Assembly (NCBI GenBank): GCA_016185145.1
Contig: JACPOB010000036.1
Coordinates: 1 to 62,778, forward strand
Direction of reading: 5' to 3'
Source of the DNA: Rhodospirillales bacterium
Lineage (GTDB): Bacteria > Pseudomonadota > Alphaproteobacteria > Reyranellales > Reyranellaceae
DNA length: 62,778 nucleotides
Below the pieces are notes generated by a model. The model searched no databases. It had not been told where the DNA came from and was given only the letters and a program-made list of their open reading frames with translations. Positions 54,732-62,778 of the stretch are shown one piece after another. Positions within the stretch are counted from its first letter, which is position 1. Each line of letters starts with the position of its first letter. Position numbers and translations under genes: made by a program.

Positions 54732-55409
54732 ATGAAGCTCTACATGCACCCGGTATCCACCACGAGCCGTCCGGTGATGCAGTTCATCGCCGACAACGAC
54801 ATCAAATGCGACATGGAGGTGGTCGATATCCTGAAAGGCCAGCACTACGAGCCGGCCTACAGCAAGATCAATCCCAACCATCTGATCCCGATGCTGGAGG
54901 ACGGCGACTTCCGGCTGACCGAGAGCGCGGCGATCCTGCGCTATCTCGCCGAGAAGATCGATTCGCCGACCTATCCGAAGGACCTCAAGCAGCGCGCCCG
55001 CGTGAACGAGGTCATGGACTGGTTCAACTCCAACTTCTATCGCGACTGGGGCTATGGGCTGATCTATCCGCAGCTCTTCCCACACCTCAAGCGCGAGGAC
55101 GCCAAGGTACAGGAGGCCGTGGTCGCCTACGGCAAGGAGAAGTCCAAGATCTGGCTGCAGATCCTGAACGACCACTTCATAGGGCCGAACAACAAGTACC
55201 TGAGCGGTAACCAGCTCACGGTCGCGGACTATTTCGGCGCCGCCATCACCACGGCGGGCGAGCTTGTCCATTGCGATTTCTCGGCCTATCCCAACATCAA
55301 GCGCTGGCTCGACACCTTCAAGGCCGGGCCGAACTACGCAAAGGTCTACGAAACCTTCAACGGCTTCTGCGCCTCGACCAAGGGACAGCCCTGGCAGGCG
55401 ATCACCTGA
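54732..55409 (+). CDS. Glutathione S-transferase family protein
   Basis: A 225-residue two-domain protein. The N-terminal thioredoxin-like domain is LYMHPVSTTSRPVMQFIADN, with INPNHLIPMLEDGDFRLTES supplying the Ser for glutathione contact in the ESAAILRYLAE segment. The C-terminal helical domain has LTVADYFGAAI. It resembles theta/dichloromethane-dehalogenase-like GSTs. The gene follows the SBP gene and precedes a VOC gene in one run. Confidence 0.88.
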   Translation: MKLYMHPVSTTSRPVMQFIADNDIKCDMEVVDILKGQHYEPAYSKINPNHLIPMLEDGDFRLTESAAILRYLAEKIDSPTYPKDLKQRARVNEVMDWFNSNFYRDWGYGLIYPQLFPHLKREDAKVQEAVVAYGKEKSKIWLQILNDHFIGPNNKYLSGNQLTVADYFGAAITTAGELVHCDFSAYPNIKRWLDTFKAGPNYAKVYETFNGFCASTKGQPWQAIT

Positions 55410-55422
55410 TTAGGAGACTCCG

Positions 55423-55929
55423 ATGATCAAGGGTCTGCACCACAACGCCTATCGCTGCCGCGATTCGGAGGAGACGCGGAAGTTCTACGAGGACTTCCTC
55501 GGCCTGCCGCTCGTGAACGCCTTCAAGATCGAGACCACCCAGACCGGCCGCAAGACCGGCACCGGGGTGCTGCACTCCTTCTTCCAGCTCGACGACGGCT
55601 CGTGCCTCGCCTTCTTCGAGGCGCCCGACATGCCGTTCGAGTTCAAGGAGCAGCACGACTTCGACCTGCACATCGCGCTCGAGGTCGAGCCCGACGCACT
55701 CGACAGGATGTTCGCCAAGGGCAAGTCGGAAGGCCGCGAGGTCCGCGGCGTGAGCGATCACAAGTTCATCCGCTCGATCTACTTCCGCGATCCCAACGGC
55801 TACGTCATCGAGCTCGCGGCAAAGGTTCCGGGCAAGGAACGCGACATGGATCCCGAGCAGAACCATGCGCGCGACATCCTGAACGACTGGCAGGTGAAGA
55901 AGCGCCAACCGGCAAAGGCGGTGGCGTAA
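55423..55929 (+). CDS. VOC family (glyoxalase/bleomycin resistance-type) protein
   Basis: A 168-residue protein with two beta-alpha-beta-beta-beta units. The metal-site candidates are His in LHHNAYRCRD, HIALEVE and Glu in GYVIELAAK. YFRDPNGYVIEL is the family hallmark. The reaction is unknown. The start lies 13 nt after the GST stop with AGGAGACTCCG upstream. Confidence 0.85.
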   Translation: MIKGLHHNAYRCRDSEETRKFYEDFLGLPLVNAFKIETTQTGRKTGTGVLHSFFQLDDGSCLAFFEAPDMPFEFKEQHDFDLHIALEVEPDALDRMFAKGKSEGREVRGVSDHKFIRSIYFRDPNGYVIELAAKVPGKERDMDPEQNHARDILNDWQVKKRQPAKAVA

Positions 55930-55950
55930 GACACAACGACGGAGGAGACG

Positions 55951-57048
55951 ATGAAGCGTGGCGTTGTGCGGGCGCTCGGCGCCCTGTTGAGTGCTGTCGC
56001 GTTTTCATCCTCCTCCTTCGCCGCCGACCCGCCGCAGTTCCAGGTCGATCCGTTCTGGCCCAAGCCGCTGCCCAACAACTGGCTGCTGGGCCAGGTGGCG
56101 AGCGTCGCCGTCGGGCCCGATGACCATGTCTGGGTGCTGCAGCGGCCGCGCTCGCTCACCGACGACGAGAAGGGCGCGACGCTGAAGCCGCCGCGCAGCA
56201 AGTGCTGCGCGCCCGCGCCCTCGGTCATGGAGTTCGATGCCGACGGCAACTTCGTCCAGGGCTGGGGCTTCCCCGACATTACGCCGTGGGTGGCGAACGA
56301 GCACGGCATCCATGTCGACCGCGCGGGCTTCGTCTGGATCGCGGGCAACGCGGCCAACGACAGCGCGATCTTCAAGTACACCAAGGACGGCAAGCCGGTG
56401 CTGGCCATCGGCAAGCTCGGGCCCACGGGCGGCAGCAACGACACCGCCCTGCTCGGCCGGCCGGCCGACATCCAGGTCGATACCGACGCCAAGGAGGTGT
56501 TCGTCGCCGACGGCTACGGCAACCGCCGCGTCATCGTGTTCGATTCGGAGACCGGCGCCTACAAGCGGCACTGGGGCGCCTACGGCAACAAGCCGAACGA
56601 CGACAAGCAGCCGGTCTACGACCCGGCGGCGGCGCCATCGCAGCAGTTCGGCAACCCGGTGCACTGCGCCAAGCCGTCGAAGGACGGCATGGTCTATGTC
56701 TGCGACCGCACCAACAACCGCATCCAGGTCTTCAAGAAGGACGGCACCTTCGTGACCGAGTGGTTTTATGACAAGCCGACATTGGGCGCCGGCGCGGTGT
56801 GGGACCTGAACTTCTGGCCCGACGCCAACCAGACCTGGCTGTTCAATATCGACGGCGAGAACAACCTCTTGCGCATCCTGCAGCGCAGCGACGGCAAGGT
56901 CGTCGGCGGCTTCGGCCGCTCGGGCCGCCAGGCCGGCAACTTCCACTGGGTCCACAGCATCGCCGTCGATTCCAAGGGCAACATCTACACGGGCGAAGTC
57001 GACAACGGAAAGCGCGTGCAGAAGTTCAAGCCGGACCGGGCGCCTTAG
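55951..57048 (+). CDS. Secreted NHL-repeat protein, peptidyl-alpha-hydroxyglycine alpha-amidating lyase-like
   Basis: A 365-residue protein with a signal peptide ending ...SSSSFA. A six-bladed propeller with NHL-type repeats follows: FQVDPFWPKPLPNNWLLGQV, HVWVLQRPRSL, HGIHVDRAGFVWIAGN, VFVADGYGNRRVIVFDSETG and VYVCDRTNNRIQVFKKDGTF. The arrangement matches bacterial proteins annotated as PAL-like. Catalysis is uncertain. It is the last gene of the run from 53122. Confidence 0.85.
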   Translation: MKRGVVRALGALLSAVAFSSSSFAADPPQFQVDPFWPKPLPNNWLLGQVASVAVGPDDHVWVLQRPRSLTDDEKGATLKPPRSKCCAPAPSVMEFDADGNFVQGWGFPDITPWVANEHGIHVDRAGFVWIAGNAANDSAIFKYTKDGKPVLAIGKLGPTGGSNDTALLGRPADIQVDTDAKEVFVADGYGNRRVIVFDSETGAYKRHWGAYGNKPNDDKQPVYDPAAAPSQQFGNPVHCAKPSKDGMVYVCDRTNNRIQVFKKDGTFVTEWFYDKPTLGAGAVWDLNFWPDANQTWLFNIDGENNLLRILQRSDGKVVGGFGRSGRQAGNFHWVHSIAVDSKGNIYTGEVDNGKRVQKFKPDRAP

Positions 57049-57051
57049 CAA

Positions 57052-57519
57052 TCAGTTTTGTGGCTCGCTGTCGTATCGGCGTAGTTCGGCGTCGATCTCG
57101 GCGTCGATCGCCTTGGCGTCCCGAATGAACTGCCCCCAGGTTATTTGACCCGCAATCAATCGCTCATAGTTGGCGTCTGCATTGCCATGGGACGCCTGCA
57201 GGACGGGGACGATTGGCGGAAGGCGCCCCCGGGCCACTTCCAGCGAGAATTGGCGACACGGGATGATGTAGTCCCGAAGCAGGCTCTGCAGGTGTTGCGC
57301 TTCCTCTGGCGTAGCCTTGTCCGTGCTGAATGCGATCTCCGGCGAGGCGCGCGAGCCGATTTTGTCCTTCAAGGCCAGAAATGCGGGACTGGCGTTCTGC
57401 TTCGCCTGACATTCCGCCCACGCGCGCCGGGATCCATCGAGAGAGCGTTGCGCACTGGCAGCCGCGGGAACGGCGGTACAGGCCAGGAGAACGAGCAGAA
57501 TACGAGCAATTGTCATCAT
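57052..57519 (-). CDS. Small secreted hypothetical protein
   Basis: About 155 residues from the ATG at 57519, chosen because GAGGAG lies 7 nt upstream. A signal peptide ends near ...AAASAQ. The mature protein has AECQAKQNASPAFLALKDKI and two Cys, a basic region and a C-terminal acidic helix (KAIDAEIDAELRRYD). No family is recognised. It converges on the NHL gene, 3 nt from its stop. Confidence 0.6.
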   Translation of the reverse strand: MMTIARILLVLLACTAVPAAASAQRSLDGSRRAWAECQAKQNASPAFLALKDKIGSRASPEIAFSTDKATPEEAQHLQSLLRDYIIPCRQFSLEVARGRLPPIVPVLQASHGNADANYERLIAGQITWGQFIRDAKAIDAEIDAELRRYDSEPQN

Positions 57520-57578
57520 GGAACGGCTCCTCATACCGCGAAGACGACTGCTTCCCGTATTTCGTTACACCCTTCTCC

Positions 57579-58987
57579 CTAAACTTTCGCTCCCGCCGCC
57601 GCCAGCGCGTTGGCTTTCGCATCGGCCATCGGGTAGGTGCGGTGCATCATGATGCGCTGGGCGTTGAGGCCGCCACCGGCCTGCAGGGCCACGACGAATT
57701 GCCAGCCGCCATAGGCGTCGGCCGTCAGGTCGCGGATCAGGTTGTAGACGCGCATGCGCGTCTCGGGCTCCGCTCCCGGCACGCTCTTCAGGTACTTGCG
57801 CAGGTACTTGCCGGACTCCTCGTTCCGGAGATCGGCCTCCAGCGGCACGGTGATCACCAGGCCGCCGCTGACGTCGTGCAGGTGGCGCACCATGGCGTGG
57901 TAGTTCGACGCCCAGTGGAACTTGGCGACGTTGATGGCGAGCACATTGGGATGGACCATGCCGGACGGCGTGCGCTCGTAGTGCCGGCAGGCATAGTCCA
58001 GGCTCATGCGCATCATCTCGGCGAAGTTTATGAGCTCGGAGACGGCGTTCTGCGCCACCGGATCCCGCTCCTTGCCCTGATGCTCGAGGACGAGCTGGGC
58101 GAGGCCGACATAGATCTGCGACACCCGCACGGCATCGACCACGCCGCCGGTGCGTTCCCACAGCCCGAGCGACTGGGCGAACAGGCTGGCGAGCTGGACC
58201 TCGCCCGCCAGGAACACCCGGTCCCACGGCACGAACACGTCGTCGAACACCACGAAGCCCTCGGGGATGCTGTGGTGCGCGCTCGCCGGATAGTCGAAGG
58301 CATTGAGCTCGGCCGGCGCGAAGCTGCGGTTGATGACCTTGACGCCCTTGGTGTTGACCGGGATCGAGAACGACACGGCATAGTCGGTCTCGTCCTGGCG
58401 CATTCCCTTGGTCGGCATGACCACCAGCTCGTGGCTCAGCGACGCGCCGGTGATGTGCAGCTTGGCGCCGCGCACCACGATGCCGTCGTTGCGCCGCTCG
58501 ACGATGCGCAGGTAGAGGTCGGGATCGTCCTGCTCGTGCGCCTTGCGCTTGCGGTCGCCCTTGGCGTCGGTGATGACCTCGGCAGCGCGCAGGTCGTTGT
58601 CGCGGGCATGGCGGTACATCGCCTCGATGTTGGCGGCGTACTGCGGGTTCACCTTGGCGACGGCGTCCTTGACGCTCATCAGCGCCATGTAGACGCCGCT
58701 CACCAGGCCGACGATCGAGGTGTGGTTCATCAGATCGACGCGCTTGGCCAAATCGGCCTCGTCGCGCGCACCTGATAGATGCGGTGGGCCTGCCCGCCCT
58801 CCTCCGTCGTGAAAGCGCGCAGCTCGCCATGCGTCGGATGGGCATAGTCGTAGTCGCGCGACGCCACCTCGATCGGCACCCGAAAGCGCGGATGCGTGGT
58901 GATGTCGTCGATCCGCTCGCCATCCCAGTAGGTCACGCGGCCGTCGCGCAGGCTCTCGACGTACTCTGCTGCGGTCTTGAGGCCCAT
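57579..58987 (-). pseudogene. HpaB-type flavin-dependent 4-hydroxyphenylacetate 3-hydroxylase with a frameshift
   Basis: The N-terminal part, MGLKTAAEYVESLRDGRVTY through AHRIYQVRATR, is read from 58987 and runs out of frame to a stop at 58730. The rest, ADLAKRVDLMNHTSIVGLVS to the end at 57579, continues in another frame (390 residues from an alternative start). Together they form a normal HpaB-family protein of about 470 residues. Restoring one G near 58757 (AGGCC to AGGGCC) would join them as ATRADLAKR. The enzyme would need a separate FMN/FAD reductase, which is not seen here. A real frameshift, sequencing error or programmed event are all possible. Confidence 0.85.
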
Positions 58988-58997
58988 GACGTCCTCC

Positions 58998-59738
58998 CTA
59001 GCCCAGGTTGCGCCGATAAAGCGCGATCAGGCGCTCCCAGTGCCGTTCGGCGGCGGGCTTGTCGTAGCACCAGCGTTGCGGGAAGGCGAAGCCGTGATGG
59101 ACGCCCATCTGCACCTCGAGCTCACCCTTGGCGCCCGAGGCGTCGAACAGCTCCTTCAGCTTCTTGACCATGTCGGGAGGCGCCAGCTCGTCGTGCTCGG
59201 CGCAGGAGATGTAGAGCTCGCCCTTGGCCTTGCCGAGCGTGAGATGTGGGCTCTCGACCGCGTCGCTCACCAGCCAGGTGCCGTAGAACGACGCCGCCGC
59301 CGCGATGCGGTCGGGATAGCGCGCCGCCGCCGCCAGCGAATACGGCCCGCTCATGCAGTAGCCGTGGGTGCCGACCGGCCCCTTCTTCGACTCCTTCTGC
59401 TGGTCTGCAAAGGCAATCAGGGCGGCGAGGTCGTCCATGACCGGCGGAATGGTCATCTTGGTACGTACCGCCCGCATGCGGGTGTGGTCGGCGCTGCCCT
59501 GCTCCAGGACGTCGGGGCCGTACTTCGTGTCCCTGCCGGCGCGGTAGTAAAGATTGGGCAGCAGCACGTAGTAGCCCGCGGTCGCCAGCCGCCGGCTCAT
59601 GTCATAGAGCTCCTCGCGGATGCCCGGGGCATCCATCAGGAACAGCACGGGCGGGTACGGCCCGCCCCGTTCCGGATGGCAAACGAAGGTTTCCATCGCC
59701 CCGTCCTTGGTCGGGACATCCAGAATCTTCTCGATCAT
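58998..59738 (-). CDS. Dienelactone hydrolase family protein
   Basis: About 246 residues from the ATG at 59738 with GAGGG upstream. It is an alpha/beta hydrolase with nucleophile Cys in GTHGYCMSGPY, acid Asp in SCAEHDELAP and His in GVHHGFAFPQR. It opens dienelactones or related lactones in aromatic degradation. It lies directly upstream of the HpaB-type gene on the same strand, consistent with an aromatic-compound role. Confidence 0.9.
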   Translation of the reverse strand: MIEKILDVPTKDGAMETFVCHPERGGPYPPVLFLMDAPGIREELYDMSRRLATAGYYVLLPNLYYRAGRDTKYGPDVLEQGSADHTRMRAVRTKMTIPPVMDDLAALIAFADQQKESKKGPVGTHGYCMSGPYSLAAAARYPDRIAAAASFYGTWLVSDAVESPHLTLGKAKGELYISCAEHDELAPPDMVKKLKELFDASGAKGELEVQMGVHHGFAFPQRWCYDKPAAERHWERLIALYRRNLG

Positions 59739-59825
59739 GCGTTTGATTCCCTCCTCGCGCTTGTTGTGCATGCCAGCACCTTGCTACGCTTTCCTCAACA
59801 ACAAAGCCCTGGGAGGGGACTTCTG

Positions 59826-61037
59826 ATGAAGCGTGCGTTTTGTGGTGCAGTACTGGCCGTCGCGGCGATGGCTGGGGGAGCGTCGGCCCAACAGTTGACC
59901 GACGACACGGTGAAGCTTGGTGTGCTCACCGACATGTCGAGCCTCTATGCCGACATCAACGGCCCTGGCGCCGTGATCGCGGTCCAGATGGCGATCGAGG
60001 ATTTCGGCGGCTCGATCGGCGGCAAGAAGATCGAGATGATCCAGGCCGACGTGCAGAACAAGGCCGACGTCGCGGCGACCATCGCCGGCCGCTGGTACGA
60101 CACCGAGAAGGTCGACGTGATCCTGGGCGCTGGCGCGTCCTCCTCGTCGATCGCCACCTCGCGCGTCGCCGCCGACAAGAAGAAGATCTATATCGCGCCC
60201 GACCCTGCCTCGTCCGACATCACCGGCAAGCTCTGCAACGCCTATACCGTGCATTGGGTCTACGACACCTTCGCCCTGGCCAACGGCACCGGCTCGGCCG
60301 TAGTCAAGGCGGGCGGCGACAGCTGGTTCTTCCTCACGGCCGATTACGCCTTCGGCTACGCCCTGCAGCGCGACGTCGCCAACGTCGTGACCAAGGCGGG
60401 CGGCAAGGTGCTCGGTGAGGTGCGCCACCCGATCAACACCAACGACTTCTCGTCGTTCCTGCTGCAGGCCCAGGCCTCCAAGGCCAAGGTGATCGGCCTC
60501 GCCAACGCCGGCGGCGACACCATCAACGCGATCAAGCAGGCGTCGGAGTTCGGTATCGTCAAGGGTGGCCAGAAGCTGGCCGGCCTGCTCGTGTTCATCT
60601 CCGACGTCCATTCGCTGGGCCTCGAGCGCGCCCAGGGGCTGAACCTCACAGAGGCCTTCTACTGGGACCTCAACGACAAGACCCGCGCCTTCGCCAAGCG
60701 CTTCGCCGCCAAGAACAACGGCAAGATGCCGACCAGCGTGCAGGCCGGCTTCTACTCGGGCGCGCTGCAGTACCTGCAGGCCGTGAAGGCCGCCGGCACC
60801 GACAACAGCGACGCCGTCATGGCCAAGCTCAAGGAGATCAAGTGGGACGATCCGGTCTTCGGCCAGAGCTACATCCGCGCCGACGGCCGCAAGATGCACG
60901 ACATGTACCTGTTCGAGGTCAAGAAGCCGTCGGAGTCCAAGGGCCCCTACGACTACTACAAGCTGGTCTCGAAGATGTCGGCCGAGGAGGCGTTCCGCCC
61001 GCTCGACCAGGGCGAATGCCCGTTGATCAAGAAGTAA
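59826..61037 (+). CDS. Branched-chain-type ABC transporter substrate-binding protein
   Basis: A 403-residue protein with signal peptide MKRAFCGAVLAVAAMAGGAS. VKLGVLTDMSSLYADINGPG, AVIAVQMAIEDFGGSIGGKK, IEMIQADVQNKADVAATIA, and a C-terminal HDMYLFEVKKPSESKGPYDYYK fit the Peripla_BP_6 family. No permease or ATPase genes are adjacent, so it must share another transporter. A propeller gene follows 15 nt after the stop. Confidence 0.9.
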   Translation: MKRAFCGAVLAVAAMAGGASAQQLTDDTVKLGVLTDMSSLYADINGPGAVIAVQMAIEDFGGSIGGKKIEMIQADVQNKADVAATIAGRWYDTEKVDVILGAGASSSSIATSRVAADKKKIYIAPDPASSDITGKLCNAYTVHWVYDTFALANGTGSAVVKAGGDSWFFLTADYAFGYALQRDVANVVTKAGGKVLGEVRHPINTNDFSSFLLQAQASKAKVIGLANAGGDTINAIKQASEFGIVKGGQKLAGLLVFISDVHSLGLERAQGLNLTEAFYWDLNDKTRAFAKRFAAKNNGKMPTSVQAGFYSGALQYLQAVKAAGTDNSDAVMAKLKEIKWDDPVFGQSYIRADGRKMHDMYLFEVKKPSESKGPYDYYKLVSKMSAEEAFRPLDQGECPLIKK

Positions 61038-61052
61038 ACCCAGGAGACAGCC

Positions 61053-62105
61053 ATGGCTGACCAGTCGCAGATCTACGTCGGCGTCGCGGGCTACTTCGGC
61101 AAGTCCGACCACAAGGGCAAAGTCGGCGTCTTCCGCCGCGCCGCCAACGGCGGCGACTGGCAGCACGTGCTGGGCGCCGTCGAGGCCTATACCGTCGTCG
61201 TGCATCCGCAGGATCCCGAGACGGTGTTCGCCGGAACCAGCGACGGCGTGTGGCGCTCGAGCGATCGCGGCGCCACCTTCCGACGCACCGGCTTCCCCGA
61301 CGAAAAGAAGCAGGTCTGGTGCTTCATGGTCGACAGCCGCGATCCCAAGCGCATCTTCGCCGGCGCCTCGCCGATCGACGTCTATCGCAGCGACGACGGC
61401 GGCGCGAACTGGAAGAAACTCGCCACGCCCAAGGTCGGCGAGCACTGCAAGGGGCCCTTCGCCTCGCGCGTCATGCGCCTGGCCCAGAACCCCCAGAAGC
61501 CGGACGAGATCTATGCCGCGCTGGAAATCAACGGCGTGATGCGCTCGACCGACGGCGGCGAGACCTGGGAGGACTGCAGCGCCGGGCTGATCCAGCTCGC
61601 CGAGCGGCCGCATCTCAAGAGCCAGATCGTGAGCGACACCACGGCCGAGGGGATGCTCGACGGCCACGCCGTCACGATCAACGCCGACGATCCCGACAGC
61701 CCGATCGTGGCCCTGCGCATGGGTCTGTTCCGTACCCGCGACGGCGGCAAGAGCTGGCAGGACATGGAGGTCGGCCGCTTCTCGCCCACCACCTACGGCC
61801 GCGACGTCAAGGCCTCGCCGACCGAGCCCAACACGCTCTACGCGGCACTCTCCGTCGCCGCCGCCAGCCATGACGGCGGCCTCTATCGCAGCGCCGACGG
61901 CGGCAAGAGCTGGCAGCGCTTCGACAAGGTCCAGGTGCACGGCACGATCATGTCGATCGGCCTGCATCCCAGCGATCCAAAGCAAGTCTATATCGGCGCC
62001 CGCTATGACGGCGAGGTGTTCGGCACCCAAGACGCGGGCAAGACCTGGCAGGCGATGCCGCTGCCGGGCGAGGTGCAGCATATTTATTCGGTGGCGTGCG
62101 GATAA
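61053..62105 (+). CDS. Cytosolic Asp-box beta-propeller (sialidase/VPS10-like fold)
   Basis: A 350-residue protein without a signal peptide. Asp-box repeats S-x-D-x-G-x-x-W are repeated: SSDRGATF, SDDGGANW, STDGGETW, TRDGGKSW and SADGGKSW. The blade count suggests a seven-bladed propeller. True sialidase catalytic residues (Arg triad, Asp/Glu/Tyr) are not evident, so glycosidase activity is not claimed. CAGGAGACAGCC precedes the ATG, and it is probably in one transcript with the binding protein. Confidence 0.85.
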   Translation: MADQSQIYVGVAGYFGKSDHKGKVGVFRRAANGGDWQHVLGAVEAYTVVVHPQDPETVFAGTSDGVWRSSDRGATFRRTGFPDEKKQVWCFMVDSRDPKRIFAGASPIDVYRSDDGGANWKKLATPKVGEHCKGPFASRVMRLAQNPQKPDEIYAALEINGVMRSTDGGETWEDCSAGLIQLAERPHLKSQIVSDTTAEGMLDGHAVTINADDPDSPIVALRMGLFRTRDGGKSWQDMEVGRFSPTTYGRDVKASPTEPNTLYAALSVAAASHDGGLYRSADGGKSWQRFDKVQVHGTIMSIGLHPSDPKQVYIGARYDGEVFGTQDAGKTWQAMPLPGEVQHIYSVACG

Positions 62106-62114
62106 GCGGTCAGT

Positions 62115-62137
62115 ACTAGTGCAATTATTGCACTAGT
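62115..62137. promoter_or_regulatory. Perfect palindrome, putative operator of the DUF4160/DUF2442 pair
   Basis: ACTAGTGCAAT and ATTGCACTAGT flank a single central base. It ends 12 nt before the GTG of the small gene and next to GGAGGAG. The downstream protein has a C-terminal HTH, so autoregulation is plausible. Confidence 0.65.
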
Positions 62138-62149
62138 GGAGGAGCCTCG

Positions 62150-62275
62150 GTGAGCATCGAAGGCCTGGAATTGATCGTCGGGACAGCTCCGGCGAGGATT
62201 CTCGGAGCCGCGCGAGAGTGGGCGCGTCAGCACCAGGACGAGTTGATGGCCACGTGGCGGGAGTTGAACGGGTGA
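62150..62275 (+). CDS. Short DUF4160-like protein (C-terminal half only)
   Basis: A 41-residue frame with GTG start after GGAGGAG. IEGLELIVGTAPARILGAAR and REWARQHQDELMATWRELNG match the C-terminal half of DUF4160 proteins, which normally begin about 40-50 residues earlier. The first half is missing, replaced by the palindrome. Its stop overlaps the DUF2442 start (GTGA). It may be a relic or a minimised partner. Confidence 0.55.
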   Translation: MSIEGLELIVGTAPARILGAAREWARQHQDELMATWRELNG

Positions 62276-62652
62276 GCTCAGGCGACAAGATGCGCACGAT
62301 CGTGGCGGCCAAGGCCAAGGCACCCACGACGCTCGCCCTCAAGTGGTCCGACGGCACGCGAGCCGACGTGGATCTCCAGACAATGCTGCGCGACAGGAGA
62401 CTGCGCGCGCTACGCGAATCTTCGGAATTCGCGCGTGTTCATGTTGGCGCATGGGGTCATTCGCTTGAGTGGCCGTCCGGCGTGGAATTGGGGGCCGATG
62501 CTCTTTGGCTGGAGACGCTATCGGCGACGGGACATGAGGATGCCCGCATCTTTTTGGAATGGCGCCTGGGACACGGGTTGTCGCTCGCAAAGGCAGCGGA
62601 TGCGCTCGGCCTGTCTCGTCGCATGGTTGCCTACTATTACCCGGAATCATAA
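62272..62652 (+). CDS. DUF2442 protein with C-terminal HTH
   Basis: A 126-residue protein from the GTG at 62272. The DUF2442 part is ALKWSDGTRADVDLQTMLRD, FARVHVGAWGHSLEWPSGVE and LGADALWLE. A C-terminal helix-turn-helix is GLSLAKAADALGLSRRMVAY. DUF2442/DUF4160 pairs are often adjacent and have been proposed to act like toxin-antitoxin modules. The stop overlaps the transposase stop region on the other strand by 3 bp. Confidence 0.8.
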   Translation: MSSGDKMRTIVAAKAKAPTTLALKWSDGTRADVDLQTMLRDRRLRALRESSEFARVHVGAWGHSLEWPSGVELGADALWLETLSATGHEDARIFLEWRLGHGLSLAKAADALGLSRRMVAYYYPES

Positions 62653-62778
62653 ATCCGAGAAACGTGGTTTGAGGCGTTTTCGGTGAACGACAGTCTTTGT
62701 CCAGACGAACGGTACGGCGCGGGTGTTGTAGCTGGCGACGAAGTCATCGATGTGGTCCCTGAGCTGTTGGATGTCGGT
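62647..62778 (-). CDS. IS630-family transposase, C-terminal part (runs off the window)
   Basis: The minus strand reads TDIQQLRDHIDDFVASYNTR, AVPFVWTKTVV and HRKRLKPRFSDL, then TGA at 62647. IDxFxxxYN-x-A-x-PFxWTK is the C-terminal signature of IS630/Tc1-type DDE transposases. Only 43 codons are inside the window. The element end lies against the DUF2442 gene. Confidence 0.85.
   Translation of the reverse strand, partial: TDIQQLRDHIDDFVASYNTRAVPFVWTKTVVHRKRLKPRFSDL

Noticed and set aside
59784..62081. Minus-strand open frame of 765 codons
   Set aside because: It spans two clear plus-strand genes and is low-complexity; codon usage fits the plus strand.
61053..62105. Functional sialidase
   Set aside because: Only the Asp-box propeller fold is visible. 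The catalytic residues and a signal peptide are missing.

Overview
The window is high-GC, densely coded DNA from a heterotrophic alphaproteobacterium. Branched-chain-type ABC systems, CaiB-type CoA transferases, Bug and TAXI binding proteins, an NDUFS4-like complex I subunit and several families of short intergenic palindromes suggest a soil or freshwater lineage of the Reyranella/Bradyrhizobium kind. That placement is inference from gene content; there is no rRNA gene here.

Layout. 1-5 kb: a 3'-truncated TonB-dependent receptor with Fur-box-like sites, tRNA-Arg(TCT), tRNA-Pro(TGG) and small conserved genes (HTH protein, NDUFS4-like, DUF2237, O-methyltransferase, DUF192). 5-7.5 kb: a TPP riboswitch followed by a three-gene ABC transporter for a thiamine precursor. 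7.6-11.5 kb: double cold-shock-domain protein, dienoyl-CoA-reductase-like SDR, Rieske oxygenase, PrcB-like protein. 11.6-20.6 kb: sugar-acid catabolism (IlvD/Edd dehydratase, 2-keto-3-deoxygluconate kinase, KDPG aldolase, SDR, TAXI binding protein) mixed with a Rieske/FAD reductase, a membrane hydroxylase and a beta-propeller. 20.6-29.7 kb: sirtuin, a secreted protein and a complete liv-type ABC operon that includes an acyl-CoA synthetase. 30-33.7 kb: polysaccharide deacetylase and an L-fucose-type operon whose mutarotase gene carries an in-frame TAG.

33.8-35.6 kb: a lone, lower-GC OLD-family ATPase/TOPRIM gene that appears to have removed the 3' end of its neighbour. 36-43.4 kb: PhyH oxygenase, enoyl-CoA hydratase, CoA transferase and an Fe3+/polyamine-type ABC transporter. 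43.5-51.5 kb: a methyltransferase, then a six-gene MmgE/PrpD - MaoC - acyl-CoA dehydrogenase - MaoC - CoA transferase - CitE-type lyase module and an MFS carrier. 51.5-62.1 kb: Bug binding protein, small coupled genes, peptide-type binding protein, GST, VOC protein, NHL lyase-like protein, a frameshifted HpaB-type hydroxylase, dienelactone hydrolase, a branched-chain-type binding protein and an Asp-box propeller. The right edge holds a DUF4160-fragment/DUF2442 pair behind a palindrome, then the end of an IS630-family transposase.

The most unusual feature is the set of palindromic repeats. Family A (eight copies, arms around TCTTCCGGACCGCG), family B (five copies) and family C (four copies, arms around GCTGGGGGCGCGCCACT) fill intergenic and intercistronic gaps. 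Two C elements contain a complete A element. All four C elements begin within 1-2 nt of the stop codon of a minus-strand gene. Other repeats supply a Shine-Dalgarno sequence or the last codons of a gene. Several genes look damaged (TonB receptor, FucU, HpaB, a DehI-like gene, a SnoaL-like relic, DUF4160), which fits a region shaped by insertions and small mutations.
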